Shown here: positions 37,801-48,360 of the stretch, piece after piece
Layout: every line of letters begins with the position of its first letter
Numbering within the stretch: the first letter of the stretch is position 1
NCBI RefSeq assembly: GCF_020520425.1
Contig: NC_079490.1
Span: 37,654,723-37,718,722 of the forward strand
Reading direction: 5' to 3'
Source: Spinacia oleracea
Lineage: Eukaryota > Streptophyta > Magnoliopsida > Caryophyllales > Amaranthaceae
DNA: 64,000 bases
The notes under the pieces: generated by a model
The model's database searches: none
What the model saw: only the letters and a program-made list of their open reading frames with translations
Told to the model about the DNA's origin: nothing
Position numbers and translations under genes: made by a program

Positions 37801-39388
37801 CAAGTAATGAAATTCCTATCTACTTTATTGATTTTCAAATCCAAAATTGACCCAAACCCAGCATCCTCTACCCAGTCCCGTCGAATGGGGCACAACGACA
37901 GAACCATGTCTGTCACAAGGGACGGGTAGACCCTTAGTGATGTATTCTGCAATTTGTATCCGTACATGGTCAGTATATGTAGTTTATAAACAATGAAATT
38001 AAAATAAACTTTGTTCCAGCAAATATACCTGTTTACTTGCTTTACTTTGACCCTCTCCTAAAGGTGGTCGTCCAGGTCCCCCTGGCTTCCATGTTCCACT
38101 AGGCTTTGGCCTAATTGCTCTTTCCTCTGCGGTCAATGGTGGTCGTCCCCTTTTTTTCCTCGTTGGCTTATCATTTTGATTGTCAACACTGTCTTGCAAT
38201 TGATCACTACGTTCACCTTTGCTTGATTGGGTGTTCGAGTCAGCACTATATGGATTAACATTTGTTGTAGATTGTGTTGTTCGTTCAGGTTGGTTGTACT
38301 CCTACGTGTTTACCAAAAAACTATAGTAATTATGTTTGTAATGATAAATTCCAGTTATCTATGTGTTTAATCTACCATTACAACTAAGTTCATAAACAAC
38401 TAACCACATCATCCTCGTTCAAAAGGTAGTTGCTTATGTTCTTGATTTTCATATCTAACTCATTTTCCTCAAATTGTCCGATATCTTCCCAAATGATGTC
38501 CTATAAGGAAGAAGGAATTGAATGGAAGCAAGTATAGACTTGGGGTTATTACAGGGCAAAAAGAACTATGTCCAGGTGTTTTTATACTGTAATAAAAATT
38601 AAATTTGGTAAGGGTCTAACCGAATTACCTGATCTACTTCGTCAGCTACGATAGAAATATTGTCCACTACCTTCATTATGTTGTTCAAATGTTGTTATAA
38701 ATTAGCTAATAATACATCACAATCCAAGAATAAACTACAGTTAACTACGCTACATTAACATACGAATTTAAACGAATTTAAACTTATTTCAGTACAAATT
38801 AGAGTAAATTTGGTATTGTACCTTGGGTGTTTCTCCTGTTTCGCTTCTGAGCTCTTCGTTGGGAAGTCTTTCCTGGGTCGCATCGGCCGGATTACAGTCT
38901 GATCTTCTTTCAACTTCCTTTATCACATTGTTTTCCTCATGAATTTGGGTCTTGTTTGAATTTGTGTCAACATTATTTTCGGAGTTTCTTTCAACTGGGT
39001 CAGGTTCGGGCTCCTTGTTGGGTTCATGCAATACGTCAGTGTTTTGTTGATCTTTATCTAGCTCGCATTGTGAATTTGTGTTTGATATTTCGTCGGAGTT
39101 GGGCACCAAATTTGAAGTGGAATGGTCCTTGGAAGTATCGGATCTCGGGCCTGCGGGCCCTTTACCGGGCTGAGCTGCTGGTAGAGCTGCCACAACTTCC
39201 ACAGCCTTTTTTTCGACCAACCCAAACGTGGAGTTCACTCCGGCTGTTAAATCTGGGTGGTCTTCCCTGTCAATTGTTTAACATTCAACATCTAACATCC
39301 GAGGAACTACTACAGAGGAACAAATTGACAAAACTATGAAAACAATGCCACAACTGCAGAATTAAATGTTAAATTACCGAACTTACAT
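34863..39388 (-). CDS. Plant-mobile-domain / AT-hook / Ulp1-like protein (13 exons, predicted inactive protease)
   Basis: My exon model, minus strand: 39388-39387 (AT of the ATG), 39266-38822, 38670-38629, 38500-38408 (or 38405), 38301-38029, 37946-37356, 37269-37123, 37047-36868, 36778-36389, 36299-36213, 36129-36007, 35929-35597, 34982-34863. All borders are GT..AG and the frame stays open for about 941 aa. Residues 1-190 are acidic and polar. About 240-280 contain AT-hook-like KKRGRPPL and PGRPPL. The exon for 286-482 resembles the aminotransferase-like plant mobile domain (WVEDAGFGSILDL..ITGLPIGEDD). Residues about 722-941 resemble the C48/Ulp1 fold, but the active-site positions read Arg801 (GRWYTV, normally His), Asp824 (ICVYDT, kept), and HNNEWDIS in place of Q.N..DCG, so Gln becomes His and the nucleophilic Cys becomes Ile863. 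A nuclear, non-catalytic SUMO-related role is inference. A LINE fragment sits in the last intron. Confidence 0.6.
35035..35556 (+). mobile_element. 5'-truncated LINE insertion
   Basis: A 3'-end fragment of an L1-type LINE, flanked by exact 14-bp duplications AAAAGTTAAGTTTG (35021-35034 and 35557-35570) and ending in an A run. The coding tail (35035-35400) matches the zinc-binding domain that follows plant LINE reverse transcriptase: CPVCGNNDETVKHLFCDC, then W..HIWRARN. The rest is 3'UTR. It lies inside the last intron of the Ulp1-like gene, in antisense. Confidence 0.88.
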
Positions 39389-39798
39389 GTTTGTATGCCC
39401 ACGAAATTAGCCCAAACCTCAGCAATTTGTGATAGAAGGAGTTTAATTATTTTGAGAACTAGAATTTTGAAAATGAATTTGAGTAAAGTTGCCAAAAGTT
39501 TTAACCCAAATGAGGTTTGGGGGTCAAAACTTCGGTTCTTCCCAACAAAACTTTACGAAAAGTAAGAAATGAGTAATCTAGTTGGTAGGTGGAAATTTTT
39601 TTTAATTTTTTTTTTATAATTTAGAGATAGTTTTAGTGGTATGTTAAACTCAAATCTGTATAATTTGAAATAAATATATGTATTATTAATAAATTAACAG
39701 CGTCATTTCCCCCCATTAATTAAATATGTTAATCAATAACATTAGTCTACCTTGTAACAGTCGTTGGTAATAACCTACCCCCGTTTAATTAAACACAT

Positions 39799-40500
39799 GT
39801 CTTTGCAAAATAGATCCTACACGTATGTGTCGGGGATCGACCATGTAACCCTAATTCGTTAGAAGATAACTCTATTTCAAGCACACTAGGCTTTGCAAAC
39901 TAGACCGTCAATGTTGTTAGAACACACAAGTCTATTTCAAGAACACAAGTCTTTGCAAAGTAGATCGTGAATGTCGCATTTGCCGATCCACCATGTAACC
40001 CTAATTCGTTAGGACCTACCACCATTTCCCACACACGAATCTTAGCACAGTACACCGTCATTGTCGCTAAAACCTTAGTCTATTCCAAGAAGACATGTCT
40101 TTGCAAAATAGACCCTACACGTATGTGTCGGGGATCGACCATGTAACCCTAATTCGTTAGAAGATAACTCTATTTCAAGCACACTAGGATTTGCAAACTA
40201 GACCGTCAATGTTGTTAGAACACACAAGTCTATTTCAAGAACACAAGTCTTTGCAAAATAGACCGTACATGTATGTCTTGGGGATCGACCATGTAACCCT
40301 AATACGTTAGAACCTAACACCATTTCCCACACACGAGTCTTTGCGAACTTGAACGTCAATGTCGCATTTGCCGATCCACCATGTAACCCTAATACGTTAG
40401 AACATAACTCTATTTCAATGACACGAGGCTTTGCAAACTAGACCGTGAATGTTGTTAGAACACAAGTCTATTTCAAGCTCACGAGTCTTTTTCGTCAATC
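39799..40500. repeat. ~150-bp tandem array between divergent genes
   Basis: GTCTTTGC starts successive units at 39799, 39949, 40097, 40247, 40337 and 40484, i.e. spacing 150, 148, 150, 90 (a shortened unit) and 147. Each unit includes a CATGTAACCCTAAT.CGTTAG block and a GACCGTCAATGT-type block. Adjacent units differ while alternate ones match, giving a ~300-bp higher-order period. The array sits between the minus-strand Ulp1-like gene (start 39388) and the plus-strand gene starting at 41010. Confidence 0.85.
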
Positions 40501-40889
40501 TCGTATTTGTGTTCCATATCAATTTTTTCTGAGGCATAAAGATGAATTAAAGATACTAATTAATTATTATACCGTAATAATTAAGTAAGTACTTAAATTA
40601 AATATTTGATGTTTTCGTTTTTAATTATTTATCATTAACTAGTACAACTACCTCCTTTTAGAAGTAATGTGTGTAGGAATAATGGCGGGAAACAAAACCA
40701 TCTATAATGGTTATGGCAATATTGTGATAAAACGTAGATTTAATTAGTATAAACCAGGAAAAAACCGTTCTTTAACCTTTCACACACAAAATATAATTTT
40801 AATCAAGGATAATGAATATAAGTAAACCAACAACTCTGTATAAAGTTTCCCGCCGTTTTGGAGATACAATGTCTGACATTCACCTCCCA

Positions 40890-40909
40890 TTTTATACACT
40901 ACTTATAAG
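40890..40909 (+). promoter_or_regulatory. Putative TATA region
   Basis: TTTATACACTACTTATAAG lies about 100 bp upstream of the ATG at 41010. Either TTATA or CTTATAAG could serve. Confidence 0.3.
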
Positions 40910-41009
40910 TAGACCTTTACAAAAATATAATCATATTCCACAAGAGCAATCAACAAAAGAGCAAAGCAAAACCTAACCACACATAGTTCATTAATCATAC
41001 AAGTTAGTA

Positions 41010-41554
41010 ATGGCTAAAGGAGTGCGTAAAGTGTCTAACACACCCAAGGGAAAGGGAAAGGCAGACGTTCAGACATCAATCAAAGTGAATGGGAAAGGTA
41101 TGAGTTTCATTTCTTCAGTAACTTGATGTGAATTCGTGTTCATTATGATTTTAACTAACAGATCACGTTTACTTTTGTAGTCGTCCCAGCAACAAGACGT
41201 TGGTCCAAATATATGGCTGTCGAAATTGAACAGGAAAGGTTCAAGATCGAATGGAGGATGTTCATGAGGGCCGTCATTGATCGCCTTGGGCCTTCCGAGA
41301 CGTCTAAGGTGATGAGTGACCTTTACTACGTTCCAAAGGTCAGTGAAGTTTTTATGGAAGAAAGGGATTCTTATCTATTAGAGCACTTCGATTGGAGAAA
41401 CATTGAACCAAATAATAACGGAGATAGAATAATACACACTGCTAAAGCGGATAACAGACTTCTAAAGCGAGAACCTATTGAGGAAATTGACTACTTGATT
41501 AAAGAAGGGAAGCAAAAGAAGATTGACTTGATTGACCTCACCGACGATGTTTGA
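41010..41554 (+). CDS. Unknown 153-aa protein, two exons
   Basis: Exon 1 (41010-41097) encodes a basic start MAKGVRKVSNTPKGKGKADV. A GT..AG intron (41098-41180) restores the frame into exon 2 (41181-41554), which opens VVPATRRWSKYMAVEIEQ. The body is charged and probably helical (FKIEWRMFMRAVIDRLGPSE). The last residues IDLIDLTDDV resemble a SUMO-interacting motif (hydrophobic cluster followed by acidic residues); that is only a pattern match, but it is notable beside a gene with a Ulp1-like fold. I do not recognise a family. Confidence 0.5.
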
Positions 41555-41872
41555 GGTGTCGAAGTGGCTAAGATTTCTACGATTTGAAACTCAATGTTCT
41601 CATGTAGTAGAGTAAAAGATTCCTAGTCGTTGTAAACCTTACGTGTGTTTTTTTAAAATTCCTGTATGACGGTTTAGTTATTTGGTATTCGAATCTAAAT
41701 GAAATCGGTTCACGTTTCTACATTATTGAATTTTAATATTTGTTGCTTTTTGAGTCACCATTTTCTTTACATTAGCATATTTGCGCATTTGTGTCTGGGC
41801 TTACAACAACTTTATCACAAAAACAAGATCGCACTAAACAAATTTTTGTCCTTTGCACATAAGAAAATAAGA

Positions 41873-43217
41873 ATGACCACAAGGCCTCTCACAAAGGCGG
41901 AGAAAATCAGGTATTTGTTTTCCAGATTTTTATCAATGAACAATTTTATTTTGAGTTTAATTTACAATCAATACTTGGTGTTTAATTAGTACAATTTACT
42001 GAAACAAGATCTGCAGTGAGTCTCCAATTGTTTGTATAAACTTCTGGTACAACGGCAAATTCGTTTTCCACCCAATTAAGGAATACGAAAATGGATTATC
42101 GGAGATGTACGCAGTGCCTAAGAAACGATTGAACCTACCAACTCTGAAGAACATCATCACAAAGTTGGGTTGCAGTGGTGATTATACGATCTGGTTTGTT
42201 GCGGAGATTGAAAGACTCGAGGAGGACGGCCAGTGCATTGAAGAACCGGACGACTTCTACAATCTAGTCGAACTGACTATGACGAATCCAGTAATTCATC
42301 TAATTGTTCAACATAAAAACGGAGAAGACGAACCAAAGGACACCCCAAAAAGGAAGTCGACGGCGCAGACGAATCCAACACAGAAAAAACCTAGGGTAAT
42401 TGTTATTTAAATTTGGTACTTCTATATTTAATTTATTAATAACAACAAAATTGAATAACAATTAATTACCATACCTACACAAATTATTAGTCAAGCATTA
42501 GTGCGGGATATAAAGCAGATCCATATAGGGGGAGGTGTAAATGGATTAAGGATTTAGATGACTAACAAAATTAGGCCATGTATAATTTACTTTGTCCTTT
42601 AAGTCAAATTACTTGATCTAATTCTATTTTGGATATAAAGTGTTTTGTATATATTATGACCGAACTTACTTGTATCTGTTCAGATCCTAGGAATGGGTTT
42701 TGGATTGAGTCATTTTGCAAATCTGGTATCAAATTTAACAGGGAAACAAAAAATGTGGGTTGTTGATATGGGATTAGAGGAGCTCTTGTTCATGAGAATT
42801 AGAAACATTGATCCAAAATTTGGGTATTGGATAACTTCTAAGTTGGACCATGAGACTCTAGAATTAGAAATAAGGCCCAATTACAAGGTCAAGATAGATG
42901 AAGCACTTGTAACTAAGGTTCTCAGATTGAGATCGGGTTGTACCCTAAAGTACCCACGCCAATCAACAAAGAGTACATCTCTGCAATTGAAGAAGATGTA
43001 CAAGGAAAATACGTTATACAGAGCAATTAAAGAGTCGGAGGTTTATGGAAAAATTGTTGTACAGGATTCAAGCTTGTTTGAGTTTGAAATGCATATTTTA
43101 CTATACACACTAGGGATCTTATTATGCCCAACACAAAAGACCGGTTGGATAAGCCTGTTGCATGTGTCGGTCATATTCCAAATTCGTGTCGGCTTCGCGT
43201 ATGGGACCAGGAGATGA
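41873..43217 (+). CDS. PB1-like plus plant-mobile-domain protein, three exons
   Basis: Exons 41873-41910, 42017-42395 and 42684-43217 join with GT..AG introns in frame, giving about 316 aa. Without the second splice the frame would stop a few codons later. Residues about 13-105 (INFWYNGKFVFHPIKEY..LGCSGDYTIWFV) look like the PB1-like N-terminal domain of plant MuDR-type proteins. Residues from about 145 (SHFANLVSNLTGKQKMWVVDMGLEEL, in part) resemble the same plant mobile domain as in the minus-strand neighbour. Near 43130 another frame becomes better (CVGHIPNSCRLRVWDQEMID to a stop at 43303), so a 1-base indel may have truncated the C-terminus. Domain assignments are from pattern memory. Confidence 0.5.
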
Positions 43218-43629
43218 TAGACCGTGTACTGAAGAGTGATCAAGGAGCAACAGGGGAATATAGGTATGGGGATGTTGTGGAAGATTTCACTTACATTGAT
43301 CTGTAATACTACACGTTGGCTGCTGGTACTACATTGTAATTTTAGTGAGAAACAAACTGTGTGTTTTTTCCCAGGGCAATGCCCAATTTAATTTTTTTTT
43401 TCCACGAGCTTTTTTTATTTAATTTGTGTATTTTTAATAAAGGACTTTTAAAATTTTTATTGTATCAAAGATTATTTAAACAAATGTGTAAAATATATGG
43501 TGATCCATCAAATTTGTATTTGAATTTTTTTTTTAATGTATGCAAGTCCATAACATTTTAATGAGGGAGAAATGTAGTGCACACTGCACACTACATACAC
43601 GCCCTACAACGGATCTTTTTTCAAATTCC

Positions 43630-43637
43630 TATATAAG
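43630..43637 (+). promoter_or_regulatory. Putative TATA box of the GRF gene
   Basis: TATATAAG plus a short G run, about 80 bp upstream of the ATG at 43712. The layout parallels the GRF ORF in MULE-1. Confidence 0.5.
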
Positions 43638-43711
43638 GGGAACCTGCCATCATCTTCCTGGTCACTTCCAAGTCTACACAAACAATTTTTTTTTAAGGTT
43701 ATTCATATGCA

Positions 43712-44238
43712 ATGTTGTTAGAAGGGAGAAGCCCAAATTCGAGTTCTTCAAAAAGCACATCCATTACAAGTGCATATAATATCTCATGCTATCATGGTTT
43801 AAAAGCAAAATTGCAGACTTGCAAACATACTAAAAATGTTGGAGAGAAGTTTTACTCGTGTCCCTTGTGGAAGGTATGTCGTGTACTTATCTCTGAATTG
43901 AAATTATATATTACTATGTAACGGTTCGAATTATATTACAGGATGATAACTGCGGATTCTTTTGTTGGGAAAACGAGATCACGAATGACACCATAAACAA
44001 CATTCAAGAAGAAAATTCTTCGTTAAAGGAACAACTTATGCGCATGACACTTGAGAAAGACAATTTGGGTATGAAGTACAATATGTTGAAGGAACGACTG
44101 ACCACCGCAGAGGGGGTTAAACAGGAATTGATGAAGCAACTTTTCGAATCTAAAGCTAACGAGAAGTTGGCCTACAAATTCAGCTTCGTACTATTGCTTT
44201 TTTTGTTAGTTTTTGCTTGCAAATTTAAATGCATATAA
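43712..44238 (+). CDS. GRF zinc-finger / coiled-coil / C-terminal membrane-anchor protein
   Basis: Two exons (43712-43873, 43942-44238), in-frame GT..AG intron, 152 aa. The GRF-type finger is split by the intron: CYHGLKAKLQTCKHTKNVGE, then KFYSCPLWK, then DNCGFFCWENE. A heptad-like coiled coil follows (about 72-125, NNIQEENSSLKEQLMRM onward). The C-terminus is a hydrophobic segment FSFVLLLFLLVFACKF, a likely tail anchor. This finger-coil-anchor plan recurs in the MULE-1 ORF (514-1008). GRF fingers bind single-stranded nucleic acid in several repair proteins, but the plant-specific short forms have no established role. Confidence 0.7.
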
Positions 44239-44837
44239 GTAAGTAATGTTGTAAATCGTACCCAAGTTGAAATGAATGTGTAACACCGTATTTCATATTG
44301 TACCTCGAAGTTAGTAGACAAACAAATAAAAACGAATATATTCTGTTATCTAAGCTAATTATTTTTTTTTTGGCCTTTCAGTTTGTTATGCGTACTAAAA
44401 TTAATAATGAAATTGTATACTTGATAAAACACCGTATCCAATATTATTATTTTTCAGACAAATATTAAAGCTTAGATGTATTACGAAAAACTAAAACATA
44501 GCCTCAAGCATGCCTATTTTTCACTTTTTATCCTTCCCGTAAAGCATGCACTAAGTTGCTTTTTTGGACATCCTATTTAAGAAATGGGAACAGATTACCA
44601 TGGAACACCATCTAATAATTAAGCATACCTAAGAAAACATTACCTAATACCATGGATATATTTTTTCAAAAAAAAAATATAGGAAATACATATCAGATTA
44701 ACTGCCTACACAATTAATAATTTCTAAACATATAAAGCAGAAAAATGGACCTACCCTAAGACCCTAAACCTACAACTACTGTCTCACTATTTGGGACAAG
44801 GCACCAAACAATCTTGCACCTTAACAATATGGGACAC
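44239..44837. other. Intergenic, AT-rich
   Basis: 3' flank of the GRF gene and distal promoter of NAC-1. No other feature recognised. Confidence 0.4.
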
Positions 44838-44846
44838 TATATATAA
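44838..44846 (+). promoter_or_regulatory. Putative TATA box of NAC-1
   Basis: TATATATAA about 94 bp upstream of the ATG at 44940. Confidence 0.5.
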
Positions 44847-44939
44847 CCAATAAATTCATGGCTTCTAAGTACCACTTCATTTCTAAAGCTTAAAAAGCCA
44901 CTATTCATCAGATTTAAAAGCATCTAACAAAAGGGAGAC

Positions 44940-45939
44940 ATGGACTTTCTTGGAGATATCTCAACGGGGGTACAAGATCAAAACAATTCAAAGGTTTATT
45001 CTTTAATTCTATACAACAATATTCGGTTTTTGTACATTTTATTTTATAATTTTTTGGCTACAGGTAGATCTTAATATAAAATGTAATTTTGCTACATTTT
45101 ATTATCAAGCATTCTAACATTTACGTGTAGCATAATAATCATAATCAACGAGTGTGGGTATAACACTTAACCGATTCTAATAAATATATTTATTTTACAA
45201 GGACCGGGAACAATCAAGCTTGTCGGAAGATTTGCTAAATCAACCAGGATTCCGCTTCGCACCAACAAACGAGGAATTGGTATCGTATTACCTTAAAGGA
45301 AAGGTTATGGGTAAAACATTAGGAAATCATTTTATTTCTGAAGTCGATGTTTATAAGTATGCTCCATGGGAACTTCCTAGCATGGCTTTACAAAAAAATA
45401 ACGAGTTATTTTGTTTTTTTTTCTGCGCGCCGGAAAAAAAATACCCAAAAGGAGAAAAAAGGAACAGGGGAGATCAATATGGTTATTGGAAGACATCGGG
45501 GAATGATAGAATGATAAAAAATAACGATTCACCTATTGCCCGTGTAATAGGTAAAGTTAAATACTTGGTCTTTCATGAAGGAAGGGCACCAAGAGGGTTA
45601 AGAACAAACTGGATAATGTACGAATATAGATTGGAAGACGATACACTAGCCGGAAAAAACGTACAACAAGAATCATACTACATTTACAAGCTCTTTCACA
45701 AGAAGCGTGAGGGAAAGAGAAAAAAGAAGAACAAAGGGGCCATTATATTTGAAGATGAATATGAAGGGGGTACCTCAAATGTTACTAATTTGGGTCATAC
45801 TAATAATGTTGTCATTGCTTCTAGTATTGCATGTACTTCAACTACTACAACCATGCCAAGTCTCACCAATTGTTATGTTGAAGATGAAGCGTTCCTAGGT
45901 CTAGGATGGGATCAAATCCTATCGATTTTGGACGACTAA
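44940..45939 (+). CDS. NAC-domain transcription factor (NAC-1), two exons
   Basis: Exon 1 (44940-44993) encodes MDFLGDISTGVQDQNNSK. A GT..AG intron (44994-45201) leads in frame to exon 2 (45202-45939); total about 263 aa. The NAC subdomains are all recognisable: A (PGFRFAPTNEELVSYYLKGK), B (EVDVYKYAPWELPS), C (KYPKGEKRNRGDQYGYWKTSG), D (GLRTNWIMYEYRLED), E (ESYYIYKLFHKK). The conserved aromatic stretch after subdomain B reads LFCFFFCAPEKK, with Cys where most NACs have Trp. A basic cluster KREGKRKKKNK (possible nuclear signal) and a short acidic, hydrophobic C-terminus (FLGLGWDQILSILDD) follow. Such C-termini are often activation regions. Subfamily not assigned. Confidence 0.85.
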
Positions 45940-46629
45940 TTGACTCGTTACGGTTTAAGTGTTTCGCAATATTTCTGTTGTAGCGTGCTCAATCTAGATG
46001 AAACAAAATAGTTTGTCGAAACTTCATTTCGTTAGTGTAACTTAATTTTTCAGCGTTATTCTACATTTTACAATGAAATCTTGATTTAATGATTTACAAC
46101 TTTAACAAATTAGTCCTTTATTATTTAAATCATCAACATAATACAATGAGGTAATGTGGAAAATTGAACAAAAGATTCTTGCTGCAATTGAAAAAAAAAA
46201 GAATTAAAACACATGTAATGATTACTTTTGCGTTTACCTATGCGAATAAACTTGCGTGTGAAATTTGTAGCATTAGGTTAGTTGAATATTATAGGTAAAA
46301 TTTTAACAGACCCGTTATTTAAAGTCACATACCACACACTATTTAATATAAACCACAATGAATAAAATTATACATAAGAACAAAAACATTATTAATTGGG
46401 AGTGGAAGTCTTAAGGTCAACAACTGCATCCCATCAAAGGAATGCTAGTAGCCTAGCCTAGTCTAGCTAGCCTAGAGCCTTTCAATTTCTGAAAAGAAAA
46501 AGTACCCATTGCAAAGCAAATAAAAGACACGCAAGAAATCAATTAGCTCCTCCTAAATTTGTATTGCTCATCACTCAACTTCTCTCCTCCTCCATCTCTC
46601 CTTTCTCATCAAAATCAATTAGCTCAATT

Positions 46630-48106
46630 ATGGAAGAGGTCGATCATGAAAACCAAAACAACAACAACGATCCTGAAGGAAATCCCCTACAACTGAAAAT
46701 GGTATGATTTTTCAACTCAAATTTAAAGTTTTTTTCCTTAATTCTCAACACTTTACATTGAATTTCTTCATAATTTCAACTTGGGTTGCTAATGTTTTTA
46801 AGGAATCTGTGCATTTAACTAATACAGTATAATGATGAACATGTTATAAAAGAATTATCAACTTTTTATCTTTGATTTTATCGTTGTTAAATTTGAAATA
46901 ATAGAGATTATTTGTTAGTTAAGTGATAAGTATGAAAATTGGACATCTTTTAGGTGATAAAATCTGGTGGATTAATTAGAGAAATGCTAATGTAATTAGT
47001 GATGCGTGGTTTGGAAATGTGATGGAATGCGTATATATTTTGGTGAGTAAATGGGTTTAATCAAACAATGCATGCAAAGGATGAATATTTGCTAGTTATT
47101 CTACTAAGTTGGTTGTGAATTTGTCTAGTTATAAAATAATCTAATCAACACAATTGAGTGGGTTTGCTAAATTTGGTTGTCAATTTTTGGGGAACAAGGG
47201 AAGTAAAAATTTCAAGGACTCTATGAGTGTAGAAATTTTGCTAAATAGCAACACATCCACACTAAAGAATCACACTTGAGTTTACAAAAACACCAAGGAA
47301 ACTAAGATAGACTATGTGCATATTTGATGACAACAATTAGCAATTGGATGTGAGTAATTGTTACATGTCAATATCATTTTCGAATTATGTGTAAAGGACT
47401 TAGTTATAGTAAATGAGGATAACGAAATGTACAAATTTTGGGTTTAAAGTTTTTTTTTGATATTTGTTAATTCAGCTAACTACGTTGAACAAAAGAAAAC
47501 ACCAACCGGGCCACCGATTCGCTCCAACGAACGAGGAATTAGTAGTCTATTTCCTTAAGAGGAAAGTAAAGGGAAAGAATCTTCGTGGTAATGAAGTTGC
47601 CACTGTTGACGTGTACAAGCACGCACCATGGGACCTTCCTAGCATGGCAGGTGTAAAATCAAGTGAACAAATCTGATACTTTTTCACCCCTAGTAAACAA
47701 CCCGAATGCCAAAAGGGACAAGCGCGTAACACCATGGGGAAATTGGAAGAAAACGGGGACGGATAGGATAATTGTTATAGGTAGCCATAGAGCTAACGTA
47801 GGAAAAGCTGCAACTTTGGTCTTTTACGCAAGGAGGGGAAGAACTTCCGAAAGGACAGATTGGGTGATGCACGAGTACAAGCTACGAGATGAAAGATTGC
47901 ATCAACGAAATATACAACAAGACTCTTACGTACTCTGCAAGCTTTATAAAAAAAGTGGATTCGGGCCAAAAACTGCAGATAAATACGGTGCACCATTTAT
48001 AGAGGAAGAATGGGATACGGACACGGACGAGGATATCAAGGAACAGGAAGATAACGACAACTTCGCAATACTGGCGAAGAGCTACTGCATGTATTCAGGG
48101 CAGTAA
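46630..48106 (+). pseudogene. NAC-domain gene (NAC-2), disrupted tandem paralogue
   Basis: Exon 1 (46630-46701) encodes MEEVDHENQNNNNDPEG and splices by GT..AG to exon 2 at 47476 (LTTLNKRKHQPGHRFAPTNE, in part). Subdomains A and B are intact to PWDLPSMAG. At 47674-47676 TGA stands where NACs have the Trp of EQ.WYFF; the frame then shifts by one base near 47695-47710. The rest of the NAC domain continues in the second frame: NWKKTGTDRI, ERTDWVMHEYKLRDE, QDSYVLCKLYKK, and an acidic tail to the stop at 48106. A 45-bp intron (47651-47695) could in principle skip the stop, but plant introns that short are not expected. Same exon structure as NAC-1, so a tandem duplicate. Confidence 0.75.
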
Positions 48107-48360
48107 TTCGCAAAGTGTTTAGTGAGGTTTGACATGTTTTTGGTACGTGGACAATATGTGTTAAAATTTCTAACTAATTATTAGGGTAGTTTTAACTTCC
48201 TAATTTCACATTGGTGCTTAGTTCCTATGTCCCTTATTGCTTTTGTGGATTTAAAACTAGTAGATACACATGTTTTATTTCATGAGGGACAACTTTGATA
48301 GTCAATGTATCAATGTGACTTTTGTAATTAAGTATGTTAATATTATGTTTTAATCTATAT

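Noticed and set aside
47651-47695. 45-bp intron that would skip the NAC-2 stop codon
   Set aside because: Far below normal plant intron size, and the bases encode residues aligned with NAC-1; a pseudogene is simpler.
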